A DNA stretch of 5,618 bases, taken from the NCBI GenBank assembly GCA_934630985.1, contig CAKTXO010000105.1:1-5618 (forward strand), given 5' to 3'. This DNA is from an uncultured Oscillospiraceae bacterium (GTDB lineage Bacteria > Bacillota > Clostridia > Oscillospirales > Oscillospiraceae). Of the stretch, positions 1-5,051 are shown one piece after another. Position 1 is the first letter of the stretch, and each line of letters begins with the position of its first letter. The notes under the pieces are model-generated. The model saw only the letters and a program-made list of their open reading frames with translations. It was not told the DNA's origin and searched no databases. A program made the translations under genes and the position numbers.

Positions 1-1712
1 AGGGCATGGACGGCTTCGGCGGAATCCGCTTTCAACACGTCCGCCGCGGCAATGGCACCCAGATAGCCCTTCTGCGCGCTGCCAAAGTACAGCGGGGTCT
101 TGCCCTGGCTTGCCAGCTCCGGAAGCTCGGGAACGGCTATGCCCTGCTCATGCATCAGCTGGGCGTTGCCGCCGAAGCAGCGCACGCCGTCGATGGTTGC
201 GGCCACGCCCCGGCCGGGAATGGTCTCAAAATTTGTGGTTTCCGGCAGGGGTGCGCTGCCGTACTTCTCAAGAATCGCTTTTGCGAAGGGATGCTCTGAG
301 GGAGCCTCCAGTCCGGCAGCCAGCCGGAGAAGCGCGTCCTCCGTCAGCGCACCGGGGAGAATATCCGTGACCTCAGGCTTGCCGGTGGTCAGAGTGCCGG
401 TCTTATCCAGCACCACCGTATCCACCCGGTGCAGGTTTTCCAGAGCCTGGGCGTTCTTGAACAGCACACCCAGCTGAGCGCCCCGGCCTGTGCCCACCAT
501 GATGGCAACAGGCGTTGCCAGTCCCAAGGCGCAGGGACAGGAAATGACCAGCACGGACACCGCGCAGTTCAGGCTGAATTCCAGACCGTAGCCCAGAACC
601 ATCCACACGCAGAAGGTCACCGCCGCAATGGTCATGACCACGGGCACGAACACACCGGCGATTTTATCCGCCAGCCGGGCAATGGGAGCCTTGGAACCGC
701 CGGCCTGCTCCACCATGTGGATGATCTGCGCCAGGGTAGTGTCCTTTCCCACCTTGTCCGCCCGGAATTCCAGATAGCCCTGGGTATTGATGGTGGCGGC
801 GCAGACCCTGTCCCCAGGCTCCTTCTCCACGGGAACGCTCTCGCCGGTAAGGGCACTCTGGTCAACGCTGGCCCGGCCGGAGAGCACCGTGCCGTCTACG
901 GCGATGGCGCCGCCGGAGCGGGCAATCACCGTGTCGCCCACCTGCACCTGCTCCACGGGAACGGTGAGCTCTGCCCCATCCCGGCGGACGGTGGCGGTTT
1001 TGGGGCTTAAATCCATCAGGGAGCGGATGGCGTCGCCGGTTTTGCCCTTGGCTCTGGCCTCCAGGAATTTACCCAGGGTGATGAGGGTCAGGATCATGGC
1101 GGCAGACTCAAAATACAGGTTGTGCAGGTAATGCTTTACCAACTCCATGTCCCCATGCCCCAGGCCGTAGGCCATGCGGAAGAGCGCCGCAATGCCGTAA
1201 ATCAGTGCCGCCAGGGAGCCAACCGCAATCAGAGAATCCATATTGGGAGAACGGTGATACAGGGCTTTCAGACCCCGGAAATAATAGACCCGGTTCAGGT
1301 AGACCACAGGGAGCGTCAGAAACAGCTGCAAAAGTCCCGCCACCACACCGTTTTCCGCACCGTGATACCAGCCGGGAACCGGCAGGCCCGCCATATGACC
1401 CATGGTGAAGTACATGAGCACCACAAGACACGCGGCGGAGCCGATGATCCGGGTCTTCATTTCCTTCATGGGATCCTCCTGGGGCTTGGGCGCGTCCTTC
1501 TTCTCCTCCGGCAGGAAGGCATGATAGCCGGCCTTTTCCACCGCGGCCTCAATGGCCGCCGTCACGGAAGCGTCCGTTACCTCCGCCTGCATGGAGCCCG
1601 CCAGCAGATTCACATCCGCCTGGGTTACTCCGGGCACCGCCCGGGTCACTTTCTCTACCCGGGACGAGCAGGCCGCGCAGGTCATGCCCGTCACCGTAAA
1701 TGTAAGCTTCAT
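1..1712 (-). CDS. copA: Copper-translocating P1B-type ATPase (CopA), C-terminus beyond left edge
   Basis: Membrane pump that uses ATP to export Cu(I) (possibly also Ag(I)) from the cytoplasm. The 570 residues in view hold, in order: one heavy-metal-associated domain (about 3-70) with the copper-binding loop GMTCAAC at 9-15; a charged linker; four membrane segments (roughly 88-108, 122-145, 160-182, 194-213); an actuator domain with TGES at 289-292; two more membrane segments, the second carrying the metal site CPC at 392-394; the phosphorylation motif DKTGTLT with Asp436; and the nucleotide-domain SEHP motif with His474-Pro475. The window ends near [10 protein letters not shown], just before the expected TGDN and GDGxND motifs and the last two membrane helices, so the rest lies outside and no truncation is implied. 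The start is ATG at 1712, preceded by AAGGAGG (1727-1721, spacing 8). CPC plus the CxxC metal domain point to monovalent copper rather than zinc/cadmium. The actuator stretch reads [10 protein letters not shown] where RPGExIPVDG is usual. It is divergent from an HxlR regulator. Confidence 0.96.
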   Translation of the reverse strand, partial: MKLTFTVTGMTCAACSSRVEKVTRAVPGVTQADVNLLAGSMQAEVTDASVTAAIEAAVEKAGYHAFLPEEKKDAPKPQEDPMKEMKTRIIGSAACLVVLMYFTMGHMAGLPVPGWYHGAENGVVAGLLQLFLTLPVVYLNRVYYFRGLKALYHRSPNMDSLIAVGSLAALIYGIAALFRMAYGLGHGDMELVKHYLHNLYFESAAMILTLITLGKFLEARAKGKTGDAIRSLMDLSPKTATVRRDGAELTVPVEQVQVGDTVIARSGGAIAVDGTVLSGRASVDQSALTGESVPVEKEPGDRVCAATINTQGYLEFRADKVGKDTTLAQIIHMVEQAGGSKAPIARLADKIAGVFVPVVMTIAAVTFCVWMVLGYGLEFSLNCAVSVLVISCPCALGLATPVAIMVGTGRGAQLGVLFKNAQALENLHRVDTVVLDKTGTLTTGKPEVTDILPGALTEDALLRLAAGLEAPSEHPFAKAILEKYGSAPLPETTNFETIPGRGVAATIDGVRCFGGNAQLMHEQGIAVPELPELASQGKTPLYFGSAQKGYLGAIAAADVLKADSAEAVHA

Positions 1713-1777
1713 TGGGAATTCCTCCTTCTGCTATTATCGCCGATTTCGGCAGGAAAATCAACCGCAATGTGAATTTC

Positions 1778-1792
1778 GGCTCCGCGGGAGCC
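1778..1792 (-). promoter_or_regulatory. Small GC-rich hairpin in the copA leader
   Basis: GGCTCC-GCG-GGAGCC is a perfect 6-bp inverted repeat with a 3-base loop, lying about 66-80 bases upstream of the copA start. If transcription starts near 1825 it would be in the copA 5' leader. No T tract follows it, so it is not a standard terminator. It could stabilise the mRNA or be incidental. Confidence 0.35.
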
Positions 1793-1806
1793 AGAGTGTT
1801 CACGAT

Positions 1807-1836
1807 TTGTTAACAATTGTTTTTCCCGGTTATGAT
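1807..1836 (+). promoter_or_regulatory. Candidate sigma-A promoter for the HxlR-DegV unit
   Basis: TTGTTA (1807-1812) and TATGAT (1831-1836) are separated by 18 bases, close to the housekeeping consensus. Transcription would start near 1843, giving a leader of about 85 bases before the HxlR start codon. The -35 box lies inside the perfect palindrome TTGTTAACAA (1807-1816). The -10 overlaps the -10 of the candidate leftward promoter, so the two divergent units would compete for polymerase. Assigned by eye only. Confidence 0.5.
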
Positions 1837-1859
1837 ACTATTCTATCATGCGTTTTCAA
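1832..1859 (-). promoter_or_regulatory. Candidate sigma-A promoter for copA
   Basis: On the minus strand TTGAAA (1859-1854) is followed after 16 bases by TATCAT (1837-1832). Transcription would start near 1825, leaving a copA leader of roughly 110 bases that contains the TTGTTAACAA palindrome and the 1778-1792 hairpin. The spacer is one base short of optimal. No better pair at a sensible distance was seen: TTGATT...TAATAG closer to copA would put the start site on the ribosome-binding site. Confidence 0.45.
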
Positions 1860-1866
1860 AATCGCA

Positions 1867-1891
1867 AGTATGCACTAATTTGTGCATTACT
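1867..1891. promoter_or_regulatory. Operator-like inverted repeat upstream of the HxlR gene
   Basis: ATGCACTAATTTGTGCAT (1870-1887) is symmetric at 16 of 18 positions: only the T/T pair at 1876/1881 breaks it. Flanking AGTA (1867-1870) and TACT (1888-1891) add a second pair of complementary arms, offset by one base. The site ends 40 bases before the HxlR start codon and abuts the -35 of the candidate copA promoter (1854-1859). Its AT-rich 18-bp dyad fits a dimeric winged-helix regulator, most simply the adjacent HxlR protein acting on itself and on copA. Binding is inferred from symmetry and position only. Confidence 0.5.
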
Positions 1892-1910
1892 ATCCAAAAA
1901 GATACTGTAA

Positions 1911-1916
1911 GAGGTG
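1911..1916 (+). promoter_or_regulatory. Ribosome-binding site that fixes the HxlR start
   Basis: GAGGTG lies 11 bases before the ATG at 1928. It is the only Shine-Dalgarno-like sequence near an in-frame start. The longer in-frame start at 1817 has none, and its extra residues would be encoded by promoter and operator sequence. Confidence 0.65.
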
Positions 1917-1927
1917 ACCAAGCCTTC

Positions 1928-2326
1928 ATGGAAGAAAAGCCCATTTGTCCGGTGGAGACCACCCTGGAGCTCATCGGCGGAAAATACAAGGCTCTGATTC
2001 TCTGGCATCTGTCCTCCGGCAAGCTGCGCTTTTCCGAGCTGCGCAGCCGAATCTCCGGTGCCACCCCGAAAATGCTCACCCAGCAGCTGCGGGAGCTGGA
2101 AAGTCAGCAGCTGGTGCACCGGCAGGTGTACCCGGTGATTCCGCCGAAGGTGGAGTATTCCCTGACGGAAACCGGCAGAAGCCTGATGCCGGTACTGGTT
2201 GCCATCCGGGATTGGGGCACGGCGTACCTCCGGAGCAAAGATCAGGAGCCGAACTGCTTTATGATGGGCGAGAAGCCCACCGTTTCACACCTGTGTGAGC
2301 GAGGCTGCCAATGCGCCGCCCACTGA
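1928..2326 (+). CDS. HxlR-family winged-helix transcriptional regulator with Cys/His-rich tail
   Basis: A 132-residue DNA-binding protein of the HxlR (DUF24) family: dimeric winged-helix regulators, several of which sense electrophiles or redox state through a conserved N-terminal cysteine. Diagnostic features are Cys7-Pro8 followed by LELIGGKYKALILWHL (13-28), the helix-turn-helix part FSELRSRISGATPKMLTQQL (35-54), the wing VYPVIPPKVEYSLTETG (67-83), and the dimerisation helix around 84-103. Length is typical. ATG 1928 is chosen over an in-frame ATG at 1817 because the family domain begins at once and GAGGTG precedes it. The tail is unusual: Cys110, His121, Cys123, Cys127, Cys129 and the final His132 (segment HLCERGCQCAAH) could bind a metal or form disulphides. 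It diverges from copA and is followed 23 bp later by a degV gene, so it may control both. The effector is unknown; a thiol-stress or metal role is inference. Confidence 0.93.
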   Translation: MEEKPICPVETTLELIGGKYKALILWHLSSGKLRFSELRSRISGATPKMLTQQLRELESQQLVHRQVYPVIPPKVEYSLTETGRSLMPVLVAIRDWGTAYLRSKDQEPNCFMMGEKPTVSHLCERGCQCAAH

Positions 2327-2349
2327 CACCCCTGGAAAGGAAAGATGCC

Positions 2350-3207
2350 ATGTATAAGATCAAGATTTCAACGGATTCCACCTCGGATATCCCCGCTTCC
2401 TTCCGGCAGGAGCTGAATATCAGCGTCCTGCCTCTGACCATTCTGGCTGACGGCAAGGAATACCGGGACGGCGTGGACATCACCCCTCAGGAATTCTACA
2501 AGATTCTGGACGAGGCCGAGGTGCTTCCCGTATCCTCTCAGGTTCATGCCTCGGAGTATCTGGAGCTGTATCGGCAGGTTGCCGAGGAGGGCTACACGGA
2601 TCTTATCCACGTCAGTCTGAACGGCAAGGGCTCCGGCACCTATCAGGCCGCCGTCATGACCCGGGATATGTTCCGGGAGGAGCATCCGGAAGCCAAGCTG
2701 AACATCCATATTATCGATTCCAGAACCTACAGCATGGGCTACGGCATGGCTGTGGTAGAGGCGGCTCGGATGGCTCGCAGCGGCGCTGCCCCGGCGGAAA
2801 TCATCGCCCACATTGAAGACTGGGTGGCGTACACCCGGCCTGTGTTTGTCCCCATGAATCTGAAATGCGTCAAAAAGTCCGGCCGAATTTCCCCTGCCGC
2901 CGCCTTTGTGGGAGATGCCATCGGCCTGAAGCCACTCATCACCTTTGAGGACGGCGAGGCCAAAATCCTCTCCAAGGTCAGAGGCGAGCACAAGGCTATC
3001 ACCGCCCTTGTGGACATCTGCATGAAGGAGCGCCGTCCGGGCACCAGCTACTGTCTGGTTCACGGCAAGAATCAGGAGACCTTCGAGCAGCTGAAGGCGG
3101 CCTGCGCCCAGGTCATGGATCAGCCTCCCATGGCGGAATACGAGGTTGGCTGCATCATCGGCATCAATACCGGGTCGGATATCGTCGGCATTCTCTACCG
3201 GAAGTAA
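2350..3207 (+). CDS. DegV-family (FakB-like) fatty-acid-binding protein
   Basis: A 285-residue cytoplasmic protein of the DegV family, which binds a fatty acid between two domains. Family members called FakB present it to the kinase FakA for acyl-phosphate formation. Seen here: the N-terminal STDSTSDIP (7-15), SSQ at 62-64, the ligand-site-like VSLNGKGSGTYQAA (88-101), DSRTYSMGYG (123-132), and KKSGRISPAAAFVGDAIGLKP (175-195), matching the usual GGRIS...KP motif. Near the end, IIGINTGSD (269-277) replaces the common IGxHTGPG, so the usual His is Asn273. This may alter or abolish carboxylate binding. The start at 2350 has GGAAAGG at 2334-2340 (spacing 9) and begins exactly at the family N-terminus; the in-frame upstream ATG at 2311 lies inside the HxlR gene. 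The gap to the HxlR gene is 23 bp, suggesting one transcript, and a strong terminator follows. No fakA is in the window, so the partner and ligand are unknown. Confidence 0.94.
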   Translation: MYKIKISTDSTSDIPASFRQELNISVLPLTILADGKEYRDGVDITPQEFYKILDEAEVLPVSSQVHASEYLELYRQVAEEGYTDLIHVSLNGKGSGTYQAAVMTRDMFREEHPEAKLNIHIIDSRTYSMGYGMAVVEAARMARSGAAPAEIIAHIEDWVAYTRPVFVPMNLKCVKKSGRISPAAAFVGDAIGLKPLITFEDGEAKILSKVRGEHKAITALVDICMKERRPGTSYCLVHGKNQETFEQLKAACAQVMDQPPMAEYEVGCIIGINTGSDIVGILYRK

Positions 3208-3213
3208 CTTTCC

Positions 3214-3244
3214 AAAAACACAGGGCGAAAGTCCTGTGTTTTTT
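3214..3244 (+). terminator. Rho-independent terminator of the HxlR-DegV unit
   Basis: AAAAACACAGGGC (3214-3226) pairs with GTCCTGTGTTTTT (3231-3243) through 13 positions including one G-U pair, closed by a GAAA tetraloop (3227-3230), and a run of six T (3239-3244) forms the exit tract. It begins 7 bases after the degV stop codon. The run of A on the 5' side would give a T tract on the other strand, so it could work in both directions. Confidence 0.92.
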
Positions 3245-3336
3245 CTGTCTGTTGAAAAAGCCTCCTGAAATTGGGACTGTACCCACATGGGTCAAAAACA
3301 AAGGGCTTTACGTTATGTTTCCAAACTCACAAAAAT

Positions 3337-3459
3337 TTCCGGCTCTGGTCCCTCCGGGGGCAATTTTCTTGTCCCGGCAAGAAAATTGATAAGAAGCCGG
3401 CTCAAGGGGCGCTGCCGAAAAGCCGCCCCCTTGAGAATCCCCCGGCCGCATCGCCGGAA
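3337..3459. repeat. Nested multi-stem palindromic intergenic element
   Basis: Four complementary segments nest inside one another. The outer stem is TTCCGGC (3337-3343) with GCCGGAA (3453-3459). The second is CCGGGGG (3354-3360) with CCCCCGG (3439-3445). Inside are two adjacent hairpins: CAATTTTCTTG (3361-3371) with CAAGAAAATTG (3378-3388), 11 perfect pairs around a 6-base loop; and CTCAAGGGG (3401-3409) with CCCCTTGAG (3427-3435), extended inward by short GC pairs around a CGAAAA loop. Together they make a three-way-junction cloverleaf. No gene fits here. It resembles dispersed palindromic repeats (REP/MITE-like) or a structured RNA; which one cannot be settled from a single copy. GCCGG at 3396-3400 offers alternative pairing with 3339-3343. 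Confidence 0.7.
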
Positions 3460-3522
3460 GTGCGAAAAAATGCTTCAGGTTGCTATGTGTGTTTTTGCCG
3501 GAAGTTCCCAGGTACTCTTCGA

Positions 3523-3550
3523 CAGTCAGAAAAACCAGGCTTTTCTGCTG
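3523..3550. promoter_or_regulatory. Hairpin just upstream of the thrE promoter
   Basis: CAG-T-CAGAAAA (3523-3533) pairs with TTTTCTG-CTG (3541-3550): ten pairs with a single bulged T at 3526 and a 7-base loop. It ends 9 bases before the -35 box at 3560. It could be a regulator-binding site or the remnant of a terminator. No clear T tract follows on the plus strand beyond TGTTTATT. Confidence 0.35.
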
Positions 3551-3559
3551 TGTTTATTC

Positions 3560-3587
3560 TTGCATTTTCCCCGGAATATGGTATACT
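3560..3587 (+). promoter_or_regulatory. Extended -10 promoter of the thrE-like gene
   Basis: TTGCAT (3560-3565), 16 bases, then TATACT (3582-3587) preceded by TGG, which forms an extended -10 (TGnTATACT). The predicted start near 3594 leaves a leader of about 24 bases. This is the best-matching promoter in the window and supports independent transcription of the exporter gene. Confidence 0.8.
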
Positions 3588-3605
3588 GTTTCCAACTTTT
3601 TTGTT

Positions 3606-3612
3606 GAGAGGG
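3606..3612 (+). promoter_or_regulatory. Ribosome-binding site that fixes the thrE start
   Basis: GAGAGGG lies 5 bases before the ATG at 3618. The in-frame ATG at 3480 lies upstream of the promoter and would add residues unlike the family, so 3618 is the supported start. Confidence 0.65.
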
Positions 3613-3617
3613 TTCCC

Positions 3618-4850
3618 ATGGAAGAAATTACACTGATTGATCTTGCCTGTGATCTGGGCTATGAGCTGTCCATGAGCGGAGCGGAAACCTTCCGGGTGGA
3701 GGAAAGCATCAGCCGGATTCTGGCGGCCTACGGCCTCAACACCGAGGTTTTTGCCATCCCCAATTATCTGGCTGTCACCGTGCTTCTGTCCGACGGCACG
3801 CCTATCACCCGGATGCGGCGCATCGGCAACCACGGAAACGACCTGGACAGACTGGAACGGCTCAGTGCCCTCAGCCGCCGCATCTGTGAAACCCGTCCCG
3901 ACCCTGGGACGGCTCAGCGGCAGCTGGCAGACGCCCTGGCTTCTATGAAAGTCTATTCCCCCCTGATCCGGGGACTGGGAGATTTTCTGGGCGGCGGAGG
4001 CTTTGCCCTGTTCTTCGGCGGCAGCTTTGTGGACGCGCTGTGCGCCGGTCTTTGCGGACTGCTGGTGGGGCTTGTCATGGCCATTCTCGGTACCCGCCGG
4101 ACGGCTCCTTTCTTCAACACCCTGGCCGCATCCTTCTTTATGTCCCTGCTGGCCTACGGTCTGAATGCCGCCGGGCTCTGCCCCAACCCCAATGCCGCCA
4201 ACATCGGCGCCCTGATGATTCTGGTGCCGGGACTGACCTTCACCAACGCCATGCGGGACATTCTCTACGGCGACACCAATTCCGGCGTCAATCGAATCGT
4301 TCAGGTGCTTCTGCTGGCTGCCGCCATTGCCCTGGGCACCGCCGGTGCCTGGAATGTCTCGAGCTTTTTATGGGGTATGCCGATGTCCGTCCCCGACATC
4401 ACCTATCCCGTGGGACTCCAGTGCCTGTTCTCCCTCATCGGCTGCATTGGTTTTTCCATTCTCTTCAACATCCACGGCCCGGGCACGGCCATCAGCACCC
4501 TGGGAGGTGTGCTGTCCTGGTTCGTTTACTGCATGGTCGCCCGCCTGGGCTGCGGGGATATCGTCTGTTATTTCTGGTCTGCTCTGTTTTCCTCGGTCTA
4601 TTCGGAAACCATGGCCAGAATCCGGAAGTACCCGGCCATTTCCTATCTGGTCGTGGCAATTTTCCCCCTGCTTCCCGGCGCGGGGGTGTACTACACCATG
4701 AACTACGCCGTGCTGGGGCAGATGGACGAATTCGCCCGGGAGGGAATGCACACCGCCGCCATTGCCGGAATCATGGCCGTGGGCATTCTGCTGGGCTCCA
4801 CCCTCTTCCGGCTCCATTCCGACTGGAAGCAAAGGCACCATATCGTGTAA
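3618..4850 (+). CDS. Threonine/serine exporter (ThrE) family protein, both halves fused
   Basis: A 410-residue inner-membrane protein of the ThrE family, whose characterised member exports threonine and serine by proton antiport in Corynebacterium. The N-terminal cytoplasmic part (about 1-110) carries the family signature LSMSGAETFRVEESISRI (17-34). The first membrane half follows, with a glycine-rich segment FLGGGGFALFFGG, paired helices, and the conserved VPGLTFTNAMRDILYGD (203-219). The second half has the family motif IFPLLPGAGVYYTM, with Leu352-Pro353-Gly354-Ala355-Gly356, followed by one last hydrophobic segment and a short basic cytoplasmic tail ending WKQRHHIV. Many bacteria split these halves into two small proteins; here they are one chain of normal fused length. 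It has its own promoter and ribosome site and a weak terminator, so it looks monocistronic. Substrate in this organism is inferred from the family and may be another small amino acid or dipeptide. Confidence 0.92.
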   Translation: MEEITLIDLACDLGYELSMSGAETFRVEESISRILAAYGLNTEVFAIPNYLAVTVLLSDGTPITRMRRIGNHGNDLDRLERLSALSRRICETRPDPGTAQRQLADALASMKVYSPLIRGLGDFLGGGGFALFFGGSFVDALCAGLCGLLVGLVMAILGTRRTAPFFNTLAASFFMSLLAYGLNAAGLCPNPNAANIGALMILVPGLTFTNAMRDILYGDTNSGVNRIVQVLLLAAAIALGTAGAWNVSSFLWGMPMSVPDITYPVGLQCLFSLIGCIGFSILFNIHGPGTAISTLGGVLSWFVYCMVARLGCGDIVCYFWSALFSSVYSETMARIRKYPAISYLVVAIFPLLPGAGVYYTMNYAVLGQMDEFAREGMHTAAIAGIMAVGILLGSTLFRLHSDWKQRHHIV

Positions 4851-4864
4851 AAAGCTGTCATACT

Positions 4865-4886
4865 AAGGCCGTCTCTTTCGGCTTTT
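4865..4886 (+). terminator. Weak intrinsic terminator after the thrE-like gene
   Basis: AAGGCCG (4865-4871) pairs with CGGCTTT (4879-4885), one G-U pair included, around the loop TCTCTTT, and only four T (4883-4886) follow. It sits 14 bases past the stop codon. The short T run suggests partial termination, and the larger palindrome downstream may finish the job. Confidence 0.6.
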
Positions 4887-4903
4887 CCCGCGTGTAACAA
4901 ATT

Positions 4904-5040
4904 TGCTGTCATTGCGAACCAGTGACCGATGTCACTGGTGTGGCAATCCGCGCCCCACCAAACGTCAACACTTCTGGCTTTTGGAGAGAAACGGATTGCC
5001 ACACCAGTCTGCGGACTGGTTCGCAATGACAGCATTTTTT
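4904..5040. repeat. 131-bp palindromic repeat (MITE-like) with T tract, between convergent genes
   Basis: The terminal arms are perfectly complementary over 20 bases: TGCTGTCATTGCGAACCAGT (4904-4923) and its reverse complement (5015-5034). Inside, ACTGGTGTGGCAATCCG (4934-4950) pairs with CGGATTGCCACACCAGT (4992-5008) over 17 bases, leaving a loop of 41 bases. Each arm can also fold alone: CCAGTGAC-CGAT-GTCACTGG (4919-4938) on the left and CCAGT-CTGCGG-ACTGG (5004-5019) on the right. Six T (5035-5040) follow on the plus strand. From general familiarity, ATTGCGAACC...GGCAATCCG palindromes are dispersed in many gut Clostridia. There is no transposase. It lies between a plus-strand and a minus-strand stop codon, so a terminator role in either direction is plausible. 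Confidence 0.88.
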
Positions 5041-5051
5041 CGGAGCCTTTA

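Larger units (their letters stand above)
3245..3559. other. Gene-free stretch between degV terminator and thrE promoter
   Basis: No reading frame here has a ribosome site, a family match or sensible codon content, and the open frames on both strands run through the hairpins. Besides the nested palindrome at 3337-3459, it holds the short dyad ACCCA-CA-TGGGT (3281-3292) and the 3523-3550 hairpin. The rest is AT-rich sequence without recognisable signals. Confidence 0.7.

Noticed and set aside
429..1010. 193-codon plus-strand open frame opposite copA
   Set aside because: The minus strand encodes all expected CopA motifs in one continuous frame; this protein is a His/Gly-rich shadow with no ribosome site.
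1..1712. Broken or truncated copA gene
   Set aside because: The frame is intact from the start codon to the window edge; the missing C-terminus is due to the window boundary.
1817..1927. N-terminal extension of the HxlR gene from ATG 1817
   Set aside because: It would translate the promoter and operator region, adds 37 residues unlike the family, and lacks a ribosome site.
2368..3288. 306-codon open frame on the minus strand opposite degV
   Set aside because: It is the GC-rich complement of a clear DegV gene, runs through the terminator hairpin, and its protein has no recognisable domain.
3337..3459. tRNA or known riboswitch in the nested palindrome
   Set aside because: The cloverleaf shape is only superficial: there is no anticodon arm, T-loop GTTCRA or CCA-type acceptor, and no riboswitch consensus that I recognise.
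3287..3607. 106-codon open frame in the gap before thrE
   Set aside because: It has no ribosome site, crosses the nested palindrome and the thrE promoter, and its protein resembles no family.
4040..4897. 285-codon plus-strand open frame overlapping thrE
   Set aside because: Arg/His/Pro-rich composition typical of an out-of-frame reading of a GC-rich gene; the ThrE frame matches its family throughout.
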